64,000 nucleotides of DNA from Bryoerythrophyllum caledonicum (lineage: Eukaryota; Streptophyta; Bryopsida; Pottiales; Pottiaceae): assembly GCA_963971425.1 (NCBI GenBank), contig OZ020521.1, forward strand, positions 26,366,012-26,430,011, written 5' to 3'. Below the pieces are notes generated by a model. The model was given only the letters and a program-made list of their open reading frames with translations, ran no database searches and had not been told where the DNA came from. Position 1 is the stretch's first letter; each line of letters opens with the position of its first letter. Shown here piece by piece: positions 9,808 to 20,883 of the stretch. Made by a program: the position numbers and the translations under genes.

Positions 9808-10602
9808 GTCTGCGAGGCATCAATAAGTGGTGCCAGTAATTTAGAAGAAATACCTAGAGTCTATTCAAATTCCGAGGGCAGATGGTTGAATGTTGTGCTG
9901 GACCTAAATGGGATTCTATGCACTTGAAAGCCATCGTGGCAGGCCAGGGGATCCAGGGGCTCTATCCCGTCCATTCACTCGGCCTCGCTGCCGGCCGAAG
10001 TAGGCCCTAAGCTTGTTTGGGTGCGCCTTGGTTGTGCTGAATTCCTTACGAAGTTGTCTAAGATTGCCACCATCACGATCTGGAGTTCAATGATGGAATC
10101 TACAACACGTGAGATATGTCAATATCTTTTTCAGCATAGTTCTGCGTATCCTCTCAGGATCTTTGGTCAGGAGAGTTGCGATAGGGTTCCCGAGCGTAGA
10201 GTCGGTAACAGAACAATCTACATGAAGGAATTTGGCACTCAGAAGGACATCTTCTTGAAGACGTTATCGAACCATCTCTTCAATAGGTTGGGCCGTGAGT
10301 ATACTCCGGCGAATACGCTTGCCATTGACGATAGCCCGATTAAGCATGTCCTTAATTTGCCGGAGAACGTCCTTCTTCTTCCGTCATGGTCGCACAACCA
10401 TGATGGCGCGAGACATGATTCTGTACTGCTAGAGGAATTGCTGCCATATCTCTCTGACCTTCATCAATTTTCGGGTGGCCTAGCGCAGTACCGTCGTGAA
10501 CATCCCTCGGGTCGGGAGATGTTCTATAATGATCAGAAGACGTGTGGTCAGGCTGCGAGTATTTGTAACGCAATTCAAGCCTATCAGACTCTCCGTTCCT
10601 AA
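9808..10602 (+). CDS. Exon 6: FCP1/NIF-like HAD phosphatase domain
   Basis: The exon encodes VVLDLNGIL (near 9895), VWVRLGCAEFL, ITIWSSM, then FGQESCD, MKEFGTQKDIF and LAIDDSPIKHV, followed by a Trp- and Asp-bearing stretch and LLPYL. This is the motif order of the FCP1 homology (NLI-interacting factor) domain of HAD phosphatases. The nucleophile motif DxDGT is DLNGI here, so the second, acid/base Asp is Asn; DLNG forms are known in plant FCP1-like relatives. A TGA at 9925-9927, just after the first motif, breaks the frame. The usual substrate of the family is phosphoserine/threonine, often on the RNA polymerase II tail, but activity of this copy is doubtful. Confidence 0.65.
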
Positions 10603-10631
10603 TGTGGTTGGAAGCGCTTAGATCCTTAATA

Positions 10632-10658
10632 CACTTTAGGTCGAATGGAGCTAAAGTG
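10632..10658. repeat. Diverged palindrome after the FCP1-like exon
   Basis: ACACTTTAGGTCGAATGGAG then CTAAAGTGT. The outer arms are kept while the centre has drifted. Confidence 0.75.
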
Positions 10659-10869
10659 TTTCGTTTGACTGCAGCTCCATTTTGTAAATTTTGTTAGGCC
10701 GTGTTTGGTATATATTTTTTGATAATACAAATGGTGATGTTTCTCCACTGAATTTATTGTGCGGATTGGATACCTATTGTTGGTGAAATGTCGTCCTTTT
10801 TTTAATGATTGGAATTTTTATCTATTGTTCTGAGGTATGTGAGTGTCACTTTTGTTGAAATTTCTACAG

Positions 10870-11724
10870 GGCTGTGATTGTCGGGCGTCCGTAGATTCCT
10901 TGTTGGGTCCACATGAGTTCGCCTTTTCCCTTCGGAGTAAAGGGCTTTTGTTGCACTCTGCTGCAACCGCGCAAACAACCATGGATTATTCGACCATGGC
11001 AGTGGACGACGGAGTTGTTGAAAGCCCTATTGCGCGGGAGCCAATTTATGAAAGGAACAATTCACCTTCGCCGCAGTGGCCTCGTTCAGTTCCGGGGTCT
11101 CCGCGCCTAAACTTGGATAATTGTATTCCGGCAAAGCGTATTCTCTATGACGGTTTAAGGGATGCCACTCACCACCGCTCGCTCACGGTGCGTGTTATGC
11201 TGACCTCCAAGTTATTGCACTATTGAGTCGTTCTTGCCTAGAGAGTCTTGGTTTGTTGTTGAGGTACCTTGCACTCTTGTAGTTTTGCTTCATTTGAGCT
11301 TGTTTTTGTGCATTGGATATTAAATGTGCTCTGTGAATTTCACCTTCTGCATTTTAGCTCCATTTGAGCTAAAGTGCACTAGGATGGATCTTGATGATAC
11401 AGTTTTTTTGTGTTGTCGTGTAGGTGTATTCGACCTAAAGTGTATTTGTTTGGATTGTTTGTGGCGCCTATTGTGCAGGAACCATCTGGTAAATGTCTTT
11501 GCCCCCTTATTCTCTCAAGAAGTGTTGCTGGAATCACATGCTCTCCTTCTGCTCCCACCCGCCGTCACTCGCTGCCCAAATCAAACTCGGACGAGGTGCG
11601 AAGGCGGGGTTTGCAGCGTCTTCTTGAGAGTCCATTAATGCAAGAAAATGGCGCAACATGGACTCGGCAACGTCAGAGGGCTTTTTTGAAGATGTGTATA
11701 GAGGCTTATGGAGGGACTCCCTAG
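10870..11724 (+). CDS. Two 3' exons (10870-11187, 11479-11724), unknown protein
   Basis: A TTCTACAG acceptor, a donor ACG-GTGCGT and a TTGTGCAG acceptor define two exons that join in phase 0 and end in TAG at 11722. The encoded ~187 residues include ATAQTTMDYSTMAVDD, a Pro/Ser segment, and an Arg-rich C-terminus (RRRGLQRLLES...WTRQRQRAFLKM). I do not recognise a domain. An AATAAA lies at about 11806. They carry palindromes in their flanking introns and so belong to the same unit; whether they are the 3' end of the large gene or a separate gene is open. Confidence 0.5.
11349..11377. repeat. Diverged palindrome in the last intron
   Basis: GCATTTTAGCTCCATTTGAG then CTAAAGTGC. A half-copy (CGACCTAAAGTGTA) follows at about 11430-11445. 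Both lie in the intron 11188-11478. Confidence 0.75.
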
Positions 11725-11969
11725 AATGTTTGATTAGTAATAGGGCGATTGTGATTTGCGTCGAGGTAAATGAGTGTTGTGTGTGACTTTTTTTCATGGA
11801 GTTTTGAATAAAGCTTGGATTAATAGTATATGCTTCCTTTATCGTTACCACTTTTTTGGACAATAAGCTATTTTGGTCCATCCATGGTAAAAAATACAGT
11901 ATTCTTGATACATTGTCTTTATGCTTTGCACCTACAAATGTCTATATTTATTGATACTTCAGCAACCAT

Positions 11970-13195
11970 ATTTCTCCATAGTCATGGAAATTTCCCAATA
12001 TAACGAATATGGTGTTACCTCCCACACCGATGGCTCGGTTGTCGGTGCTCTGCCCTGCACAATGCGTTCAACGGTAATCACGGTCAATGTTAAGGTTAGT
12101 CATTATCGCAGTGCATGTGACTAGGACCAGCCACAAATCCTAAACATATACGGAGTTTGATAGTCATCTATTCAGTTCATGTGACTGAACGCAATCAACA
12201 AATTCATTGTCAAACTGGTTCCAAGCACTCAATGAGCCTACGAAATCAACTACTCGAGTATCACAAATAGTTTGCATGAAAATCTATTAATTAGCACCAC
12301 AGGTGAAATGGAGAATCATTCGACACAAAAGTTCAACATAAAACTTCAACACATATCGCTGGCAGACTTGAGCAACCAATCACTCCAATGCAAATGAAGC
12401 AAATTGAGGCAATCAATGAAACCTATAGAAAAGGAGTCATGTAACAAGCCACCAAGCAAAAACCAACAAATCAGTCATACATCTTGAGCATGATACGGGT
12501 TTGGTAGTCAGAATTCTCATTCATGTGACTATGAGCAGTCATAGACCTTGGAAACATGACTACAGTTTCAAGGCAAGCAAATACAAAATCCATACCACAC
12601 AATCAAACACCTACCATGGCTGCAGTTTCAAGGAAGCAAACATGACTGCATTTTCAAGCAAGCAAACACAAAATCTTAGCCACAGATTCAGAATATAACA
12701 AACAGAATGAAGCAAACAGAATGAAGCAAACAGAATGAAGCAAACAGAATGAAGCAAACATGCTGCTGAAGTAGAGCTAAGTTTCAACCATGACTACAGT
12801 TCTAGAAAACAAGAATCACGAACAGGGCTACGTTCCACAAATAAGAATCACAAACAATACGAATGAAATGGAGTTATGTAAGAAGCCAAGAAGCAGAATT
12901 CCTCATCAGTCAAAAAACTTGAGCTTCATACTAGTTTTGTGGTCAGAAATCTCGTTCATGTGACTAAGAGAAGTCACCAAGTTTGCTTGTGTTCTACAGC
13001 ATCCATCGAGTGACCTTTCGTGAGTCTGCTCCATTCAGCAAGTACCGTGCAGTGTTCACGATCAAAGTCTTTTGCAAGCTTCGCTTTTGTGAACACTATA
13101 TCCTATCACTAGTGTAATCAAATCAGAGAGATTAATCTGTGGAACTACGCTTTAGCAAACACATAACTGATGATCCAGAAAGTCTACAGCTTGTG
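11970..13195. repeat. Left subterminal region of the CACTA element
   Basis: Scattered motifs such as AGTCAT, CATGTGACT and GTGACTA in both orientations (for example near 12105, 12157, 12180, 12525, 12540, 12958) with CATGACTACAGTTTC-like blocks (12555, 12615, 12645, 12790). No coding sequence is supported. These are the probable transposase-binding repeats typical of CACTA subterminal DNA. Confidence 0.6.
12708..12769. repeat. Four 14-bp tandem repeats
   Basis: Unit CAAACAGAATGAAG repeated four times with essentially no mismatches, then a partial unit. Confidence 0.9.
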
Positions 13196-13198
13196 TTT

Positions 13199-13362
13199 TA
13201 GGCAAGTTCTAGCAAGTTTCAGCAAGTTCTGGCAGGTTCCAGCAAGTTAGGGCATGCTTGGAAGCAAGTCTCAGCAAGTTTCACGCAAGTCTTAGCAAGT
13301 TCACGCAAGTTTCAGCATGTTTCACGCAAGTTTTAGCAAGTTCACGCAAGATTCAGCTTGTT
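13199..13362. repeat. AGCAAGTTTC minisatellite
   Basis: About a dozen imperfect 10-14-bp units built on GCAAGTTTCA / GCAAGTTCACG, in the 3' direction of the minus-strand gene. It could be spliced out or transcribed as part of that gene's 3' region. Confidence 0.8.
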
Positions 13363-13444
13363 CAATCCTAGGGTTTAGGAACCACAGACCTTGGAAACAT
13401 GACTGCAGTTTGAAGGTTGGAAACATGACTGCAGATACACTCAC

Positions 13445-14239
13445 CTGAGATTTTTGCTTGCCTCGATGGGGCTTTTGCACTCCTACTGGCGAGACCTCAT
13501 CATCGCCATTGCCACGTCGCTCGTTATCATTCTCAATGTCAGTGCTCTCCGTTTTCTCCTCTTCGATGTGCCACTCGTCGGAGCTGCTCTTCACGCTCCT
13601 CACGGTTTCCTTTGATTTCTTGTAGAGCGCGTCTTTCTACTCCTTCCCCCGCTTGCGTGACCTTCCAGCTTTTAGTGGCGGTTGTTTAAGTCGTGAACTC
13701 CGACGCACCAGTTCCCCACCGTCGCTGCAGTTCAAGCAATCAAGAAGTCAGAACAAATTGCGGAGGTGAGAAGGACCGCGATTGCGAAGCACCTGGAATG
13801 GATGCAGGTCGGATGGCTGTAGGGTTTTGTACGCGATTGCGAGGGGGGAGGTACGCTAACCAATCATCAACGGACAGTGCATTCAATGGACAGAGTTAGG
13901 GTTTAGGGTTTCGTACCCGGGGCAGTTTTCAAGGCTGCTGGCGCCGGCGCTGCGAGTGCTCTTTGTCGCGGTCTTCCCCTCTCCTCCCCCCGCTTCGGTG
14001 GTTGTCGACTCTCTCAAAGATGCTGCCAGCAGCGGGACTCCGAACTCGTGTAGCTTGAGGGAGTTCTTGCGCAAGTTCTCTTGCCGCAGCCTCTCGTACT
14101 CAGTCATTTTGGCCTCCTCGTCTCTCATAATCCCTTCCACCCGTTCGGAGCCTTCAGATGCGTGGGAAACTTGCTCGCCGGAGGAGGTCTCGCCGTCAGT
14201 TGCCGAAGGCGCTTCAGCGGCGTTCGTGGGCGTCGCCAT
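13445..14239 (-). pseudogene. Second (tnpA-position) gene of the CACTA element, divergent from the transposase
   Basis: Exon 1 runs 14239 to 13917 (start MATPTNAAEAPS) and exon 2 from 13724 to 13445, with a GT donor, CTGCAG acceptor and matching phase; a GTGAGT donor at 13444 shows more exons to the left, which I could not place. Features seen: a Lys/Glu-rich segment EYERLRQENLRKNSLKLHEF, then LVRRSSRL and a basic stretch, then an acidic tail. YE-LR-NI-RN plus RRSSRL segments occur in many plant transposon-associated proteins, which fits a DNA-binding accessory protein that recognises subterminal repeats (inference). An in-frame TAG lies at 13637-13639 within exon 2. The gene is transcribed away from TNP2, unlike the usual co-directional CACTA arrangement. 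Confidence 0.5.
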
Positions 14240-14351
14240 CGCTCGAGGCCGCAGCAGCAGTGATGCGTGGGAGCTGTGCGTTTGCCCTTGCAATCGCCAT
14301 TTTGCAAAACTCAGGTACGTTTCTACGGCCACCGTCCATTCGTAAACTTAA

Positions 14352-15193
14352 CCCCTACAGTCGAAATCGACTAGAATGTGGTCGATCTGACTCTGGTCAG
14401 GCTCTCAGTTACTAAATTTAGGTCGTATGAAGTCACAATTTCGGAAGGTTGTAGAGTTTTCCCATACCTTTAAAACGACACCATTCATGCTTCAAAATTC
14501 CTCATACTTTAGGAGATATTCACGGTCAAAGTTTGAAAACACTGTTAGGGCATGCTGAAATCTGCCCAAAACTGCGGTATATGCTCATGTATTCTCAAAA
14601 TCTGCCCAAAATCAATTTGATCGCAGTAACTTCAAAAAGTCACCAAAAATTGAGATTTGTGATTTTTTTCGAATTTTGTTTTTCGTACATGTAAAAGAGG
14701 TAGTAAAGCATGATCTCACCGTTTGGATTTTCAATCCGATAAATTTTTGCATGCCTTTTAAATTGTTGAAAATGGGCATTTGTATTTGTATTTCAGCATA
14801 CCTCCATGTGAAAAATTAAGCATTTCTTTAGGTTTTACAGGTCCTATGAGGGTAAAAATTATATGGACATATTCCTTACTCACATAGGAACAAGAATTTG
14901 AAGAGCCTCATGTCAAATTTCCTTTCAAAATTGGTTTTTTTGGCCCCCAAAACATTAGTTTTATATTCTACAACAAGGATTTTTTTTTTTTTTTCAACTT
15001 TGAACATTACGATCTCACAAATGGAGAGGAATTTGAATCTAAGATTTGGTATGCATGTACATGTACAAGTTAGGTACTAGATCTTACGGTTACATACTCA
15101 AAAATTTGTCAAAAGTTAAAAATTTTCACCTTGCATTGAAAGAGGGCAGTATTGAGGGTTTTTGGTAGTTTTGAGGGCTTTCGACTTTAGGGG
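14352..15193. mobile_element. TTAA-flanked non-autonomous DNA element (piggyBac-like ends)
   Basis: The left end CCCCTACAGTCGAAA and the right end (complement CCCCTAAAGTCGAAA) form a 15-bp terminal inverted repeat with one mismatch. Each is bordered by TTAA (14348-14351 and 15194-15197), the target-site duplication of piggyBac-type elements. The 842-bp interior is AT-rich with no coding capacity. It sits between the two CACTA genes. Confidence 0.75.
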
Positions 15194-15788
15194 TTAATGC
15201 GAGTTTGATAGAGAGTAGCACCACTACGCTAAAATGCCGCCAAACACTTTGATGCATTCATTTTAGGGATCTGTAACTGAGAAAAAGTAGTTAGACTGTA
15301 AAGTGATGTTTTCTTCAGTTTGTTACATGTGCCTTTACATGCGATTCCGGGTTCCTGTGGTACCTTCTCCTGTGATAGTTAATTTTAGCTTTGAGAGGAT
15401 TTGATCCGTTTCAAATTGTATGATTTGGTTTTGAGTTTTGCTCTTTGAATTTCTTCTCTTCAATCAGTGGATGTTTCGTGATGCTCAGGCTGCTGCACAG
15501 TCGTTGCTTCTTGCTGTTCAAGAGATTGCAACGCCTGGTGAAGGACAATCTGACCAAGGTTAGTAATAAGTTTGGTTTATGTGACGGTACGAAGTCACAA
15601 AACTTCATCATATGGCGACTTCAGTAGTCAGTAATTTGGTTCATGTGACTGACGGCAGTGACGGAGTTTAAACTTTGATGGCAAATTCAACTCTGATTGC
15701 AATATTGATGAAGGTACTGAGTTCATATGCTCAATTTTGCGTGGTGTGTGTATAGGAGCAGGTGCCATTGACCGCTTTACATTGGCAA

Positions 15789-18700
15789 ATGGCTAGCCGT
15801 GGTGCGAGGGGGGCAAGCGACCTCGACCTCTGGGAATTGGAGGAGAGAGAAGCATATAGACTAGGGCTAACCAGTTACCGTTGCCCATGCAGAAATTGCA
15901 TGGGCAACGGTACATCAGTACGGCAACCATTCGAAAGCATTGTAGGACCATTGGAAGAGACCCTCAATTCACTGTGCCTATTTTGGTATGCCTAAACTAT
16001 GTGATGTAATAAGCAAGTCATTTGATGTCCATTGCTAAAATACTTTCAATGATTAATTCCAAGAGTGTGCTATGCTCAGGCGGGTCTCGTGGATGCGGAA
16101 AACGACATTGTCGAAGAGGAAGTAAGGGAAAGCCCTATTCAGCTTGAGGACGACAATGGGGGCATGGACGCAATAAGAATGATCATGGAGTGCCTCTCTA
16201 GATACGATAACCTCGAGGACAAAGACCATGAGGATTGTACTCCAACAGATGATGTGGAGGAGGATGAAGCAATCCCGTGGGAGGAAGGGGATTGCACGGC
16301 AGTTGTAATGGAGGAGTTACTGGAGCATGCCCAAACTCCTCTTTTTGCAGGTGCCACAACAAGTCGGTTGGTCTCAACTCTCCTGCTACTCAATTGTTTT
16401 GCGACGTTTGGAGTATCGAATGCATTTGCTGACGAACTACTTCAATTGTTGCATATTCTCCTTCCAAGCGACAATTACCTACCCCGTTCTCACTATGAAG
16501 CCCGGAAGTATGTGGTGAAGTTGGGACTGTCTTATAATATTATACATGCATGCCGCAATGGATGCTGTCTGTTCAGGAATGAGTTGCAGGATGCAAAGTC
16601 CTGTCCAAAGTGCAACGCCCCGAGATACAAGTCGGAGTCCAGCCGAATCCCCTCCAAAATTCTACGCCATTTTCCGTTGATTCCCCGTCTGAAGCGCATG
16701 TACCGGTGTAGAAGACTGGCGGAACTTAACAAATGGCATGCCAATCAAAAGAAGGAGGGGAGTAACGTGGATTGCGTCCCCGATTTGAAGGCCTGGAAGC
16801 ACATTGAGTCATTGGATGCTAACTTTACAGCTGAGCACAGGAACATACGCTTGGGGATGGCTCTGGACGGAGTGAATCCATTCGGAAACCAGTCGCTTAG
16901 TCACTCCACATGGCCAGTTCTCCTGGTGAACTATAATTTGCCTGCATGGCTAGTGACAAAGCCATTTTTTATCATGCTTGCATTGTTGATTCCAGGGAAA
17001 GAGAGTGTGACATCGGAGAACATCGATGTGTCCCTTACTCCACTGATTGAAGAGCTCTTGGAACTCTGGAAAGGGGTACCGGCGATAGATGTGTCTGAGG
17101 AGCCTCGTAGACAGCATTTTAAACTACGGTCTCTACTTCTTTGGTGCATTCACGACTTCCCTGCATACGGACTAACATCTGGCCAAGTCACAAAAGGGTA
17201 TAGAGTGTGTACGGAGTGTGGGCCAGATGTTTCAACTCGGCGGTCAAAGGCTTTAGGAAAAAATATATATGTGGGTCACCGCCGGTATCTCAATAGATGG
17301 CATCCCTATCGTAGGCTCAAGCAAGCATTTGATGGTCAACAGGAGCACCGGCCGCCCCCTCCAATTCTAACAGGATGCGACATCAAGGGCTATGCACAGG
17401 AGAGAGTATCCTTCCTGCACGAGTCAGAGGGAAGAAGAGGTGGAGGAGAAGGAGACCCCATTCACCAGACCGGAGTGAAGCGGCTCTCAGCTCTGTACCT
17501 GCTGCCGTATTGGCAAGTACTAAACGCATTCACTGGTTCTAGTAACTACTTTCAGAATTGTTGACTGAATCTAGTAACATGCTTCAAAAGAAGGTTGACT
17601 GTGAATAGTGCAATTTTAGAAATCCATCACTGCATGTAGGGAGAAAAATGAATATGGACCTATATCTTCTCATTGAATGCTTGAGTTTCTTTGTCAATAC
17701 GGTAGTGAGCAAATCTGACGCTTGAATGCTATGCTGGGATTTCTGGCAGGACCTCCTCATCAGACATGTTTTGGATCCCATGCACTGTGAAAAAAACATA
17801 TGCGAGAACGTGATGAAAACAATTTGGGGAGTCCGTGACACTTTGAAGGCCAGGCTAGACTTAAAAGAGGCCAATATTCGACCACATCTACACCCGCTTC
17901 CTGGAAGGAAACCTGGGTCTGTCGTACTTCCAACAGCTTCATATGTACTATCAAAAGAGGAGAAGGGGAAATTTCTGGACATTATCCGCAATTTGAAGAC
18001 TCCTACAAACTACGCTGGCCAACTTGCAAAGTGCATTGCATCGGATGGGGACTTGAAGGGGCTGAAATCTCATGACTACCATGTCTTGATGCAACAGTTG
18101 CTCCCTTTGTGTTTGCGCACTCTCTTAGACTGGGATACGCGGGTGGCAATTATGCGGCTTAGTCGGGTGTTTGTACGATTGTGCGCAAAGTCCGTAGATC
18201 CCTCGTCCATGGAACAGTTATTGGAGTACGCAGCTGAGACACTATGCATGCTAGAGAAGGTATTTCCACCTTCATTCTTTGATGTCATGTCACACCTTCC
18301 CATTCACCTGGTGCAGCAGTTGGATATATGTGGTCCTATACACACCCGATGGATGTATCCTATTGAGCGATATTTGAAGAGACTGAAGGGCTATGTTAGG
18401 CAACGAGCAAAACCCGAGGGATCCATGGCAAGGGGGTACATAATAGAGGAGGCGTTAGGATTTTGCACAGAGTACATGCAAGTGTGTGGGCTAACACGCA
18501 CGAGGATCTGGGACGATCAGGAGGAAGTAGGGGCCAAGAGTGAGGTCGTGGAGGGTACAGGTCGATATCGACTCTTGACATCAGAGCTCAGGGCATGGAT
18601 TCACGAGTTTGTTCTCACGAACGCGGAGCTTCTACAGTCATACAGAGAGTAAGCTTCACTTGTTTTAGTCATGCGCTCTGTCTAGTAGGGACAATGTGAC

Positions 18701-19705
18701 TGTTTGTAGTCATCAAAGGTCTATTGCGTACTAATTGTAGTCATCATATTGCAACACATGACTAGAGATTGTTTTGTAGAGGCGTTTTCTCTAACTGCTC
18801 CCTGTTTTTGTTATGTAAAAACTTTCCGACCCCCATGGCTTCTAATCAGACGTCACTACTTGGAGATGGAAGCGCGGCACAGAATGCGTGCAGAGATATG
18901 CCGTCGATCACGGGGTAGAATTGCAGAGTATCCACCAATCGCAAGGAATGAGGAGTTTTCTGAGTGGTTTCCTGCTGCAGTGCAACGGGATGTGGCAGCA
19001 GGCACACAGGTCGATGAAGCTGTTCTTGGCCTTGTCCTGCCACCTTCATGTGAGGCAAAATCGTATCGCAGCATGTATGCATACGGGAACCATATACGTG
19101 TGCGCGGAGCAGAGGTAGACTTGTCAACGTGCGACAGCGGAGTAGCTGCAACATTCTCACAATCTTGCCGTGCCAGCAGAAAGGACAAGAACCACAGGCT
19201 CGCGAGCATGGAGTACGTGGGGTGGGTCGAAGAGATTATTGGTGCTGACTATGGGAAGTTTGAGTTACTGCTACTGTATTGTATGTGGATCCAAGCTACA
19301 TGGATTGGGCCACGGGCAACTATAAAGAGAGATGAGTACGGTTTCACTCTCGTGAACATAGACCGTACCATTCCGTACTCATCAGATTCGTTTGCGTTTC
19401 CTCTTCATGCTCAACAAGTCTTCTTTGTTGACGATGTGGCACATCCTGGGTGGAAGGTTGTTTTACGCAAGGAGGCACGAAGTGTGAGAGTGACCTCCAT
19501 GGCCGAGGGAAGACCAGATCTACATTGCCTAAGCGTACGGGATGATGCTGAAATTCAGGGATTGATGGCACAGAATGTCACTGACGATACCGCAGCAATG
19601 CCACCTGTTTTATCAAGTTCTAGGGAGCTGTCTAGCAATGAGGTGCAGCTTGCACTGCAAATGGAGGATAGAGAGGCGGACTACAATGATGAGTCACCAC
19701 AGTAG
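15789..19705 (+). CDS. TNP2-like CACTA transposase, four exons
   Basis: Exons 15789-15941, 16080-17516, 17750-18648 and 18850-19705 join with matching phases into about 1,114 codons without a stop. Exon 1 is the least certain; it carries CPCRNC, as in transposase-associated zinc-binding N-termini. Exon 2 holds the Transposase_21 core: CPKCNAPRYK, DGVNPFG, WPVLLVNYNLPAWL, IDVSLTPLIEELLELW, LLWCIHDFPAYG, GHRRYL. Exon 3 opens with RHVLDPMHCEKNI and contains the DUF4218 signature (RWMYPIERYLKRLKGYVR). Exon 4 holds DUF4216 (YGFTLVNIDRTIPYSSD, AQQVFFVDD). It should catalyse excision and insertion of CACTA termini. The reading frame looks intact, so this could be an autonomous copy if the left terminus is functional. 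Confidence 0.88.
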
Positions 19706-20870
19706 GAGTGTAGGAGCCCAACTACTATCTGTAGAATTTTGGTACCGCTAAGGAGTAGTCACAGAGATTGCACAGTTAACAAATTGACGTTGTATGGAGA
19801 AAGGCAGTTCATTACCAATATAAGTAAAGAAAACTGTCCAGTTGACTATGTGATGTTGCAATCATTACCAGTATGAGTAAAGAAAACTGTGCACATGACT
19901 ACAGTATTTTGCAATCACTTTGACATTTCAAAAAAGTTTGTGTATCATGAAAATAAGTGGAAAGATAGAGCACGTGCTAATCAAGAGTTTTGGACTCTTC
20001 TGCAAGTAGTCAGTAATTGTTTGAAGTTTTATTTATAGGTGTTGCTAACATGCAAATCATTACTAATATAAGTAAAGGAAACAGTCTATATGACTATGTG
20101 ATTTTGTATTCATTACTAATTGTAGTAAAGAAAACCGTCCACATGACTACATTATTTTGCAGTCACTTTGACGTCTCAAAAAAATATGGGAATGTGATCA
20201 ATAACGGCTTTTTTGTGAGCATGGGAAATCTGTATGAAAGTTAAGCCTACAAGGCAATTTCGTGCATCAGGAAAGCAAGTGGGAAGATAGAGCAAGTGGA
20301 ATCATGATTTTTGGATTCTCTTGCAAATTAGTTACTAATTTTTGAAGGTGTATTTAAAAGTGTTTCTAGAATGGTGCCCTAAAATGACATCCTAGAATGC
20401 TTGCGCGCAAACATAGTAGTATTGAACAGGGAAGTTGTAAAGTAAGTGGAGATTATGGACCTACTCCAATTTCACAGCACTCACCTATTGAGCCAACGAG
20501 TAGAGGACTTCAAAATCATCTCATTGACATATATGACTACTACTAGTCATGTTATTTACTACATGACTGCGTGTAGTCACCCAAACCAACTCTCTTACTA
20601 CAATAAGTCATACATAAACCAATTACCCTTACCATATGACTACATTACTATGACTACACATAGTAAGCACTCAGAGCATGACTCTGGGAACCGGGCAGGA
20701 GAACATATGTCCCGTTCCCGTAGCCGTTCCCACCCAGGTCCTCAAAAATATGACTACATATATGACTAGTGCATGACAGGACCCTCTTAGGACTGATTTT
20801 AGACTAAACCAATGACTGAGGTGACTACGCAGTCATATGCGCTTAGTCACATCCAGTCACATTGGGCTGG
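18660..20870. repeat. Right subterminal region of the CACTA element
   Basis: From 18700, within the last intron, and again from 19740 to the end, GTAGTCA / TGACTAC / ACATGACT motifs recur in both orientations, densest at 20535-20865 (for example TATGACTAC, ACTAGTCATG, GTGACTACGCAGTCA). Two diverged ~200-bp blocks (about 19840-20035 and 20075-20345, sharing CACATGACTACA, CACTTTGAC and AAAAAT blocks) suggest internal duplication. No gene is supported beyond 19705. Confidence 0.7.
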
Positions 20871-20883
20871 TTTTCTTGTAGTG
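20871..20883. repeat. CACTA right terminal inverted repeat
   Basis: TTTTCTTGTAGTG, complement CACTACAAGAAAA. The next bases, TGGAGAACCAC, match the uninterrupted retroelement copy at 35200, so this is the exact element boundary; TGG is the likely 3-bp target duplication. Confidence 0.85.

Larger units (their letters stand above)
3505..11724 (+). pseudogene. Large multi-exon ParB-like / FCP1-like gene of the palindrome unit, with in-frame stops
   Basis: I read coding exons at 3505-3515, 4895-6341, 6567-7934, 8220-9189, 9392-9663 and 9808-10602, plus 10870-11187 and 11479-11724. Splice phases match at all five introns up to 10602, giving a frame of about 1,620 codons. The link from 10602 to the last two exons is not resolved. 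The frame is interrupted by TAG at 5499, TAA at 7896, TAG at 9186 and TGA at 9925. Each is one C-to-T or G-to-A change from a sense codon, as expected from decay of methylated cytosine. Every coding intron examined except 9664-9807 contains copies of the palindrome TTAGCTCGAGTCGAGCTAA; no exon does. Domain order: ParB-like, possible methyltransferase-like, coiled coil plus acidic linker, FCP1/HAD-like. It could be a decayed host gene or the coding part of an undescribed DNA element. Alternatively some stops are genuine and several genes lie in series. Confidence 0.55.
11925..20883 (+). mobile_element. CACTA (En/Spm-type) DNA transposon
   Basis: The right end is clear: 20871-20883 reads as the complement of CACTACAAGAAAA, the terminal motif of plant CACTA elements, followed by TGG. 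Subterminal regions on both sides carry repeated TGACTAC/GTAGTCA-type motifs in both orientations. It encodes a TNP2 transposase (15789-19705, plus) and a divergent second gene (13445-14239, minus). The left terminus is not recognised; subterminal-type motifs begin near 11975, and CACCTACAAATG at 11928 is at best a damaged end. A TTAA-flanked non-autonomous element sits between the two genes. The element appears inserted in a retroelement remnant (20884 onward). Confidence 0.8.

Noticed and set aside
11926-11940. CACCTACAAATG as the left end of the CACTA element
   Set aside because: It differs from CACTACAAGAAAA by an extra base and further changes, and its flank does not match the target sequence seen at the right end.
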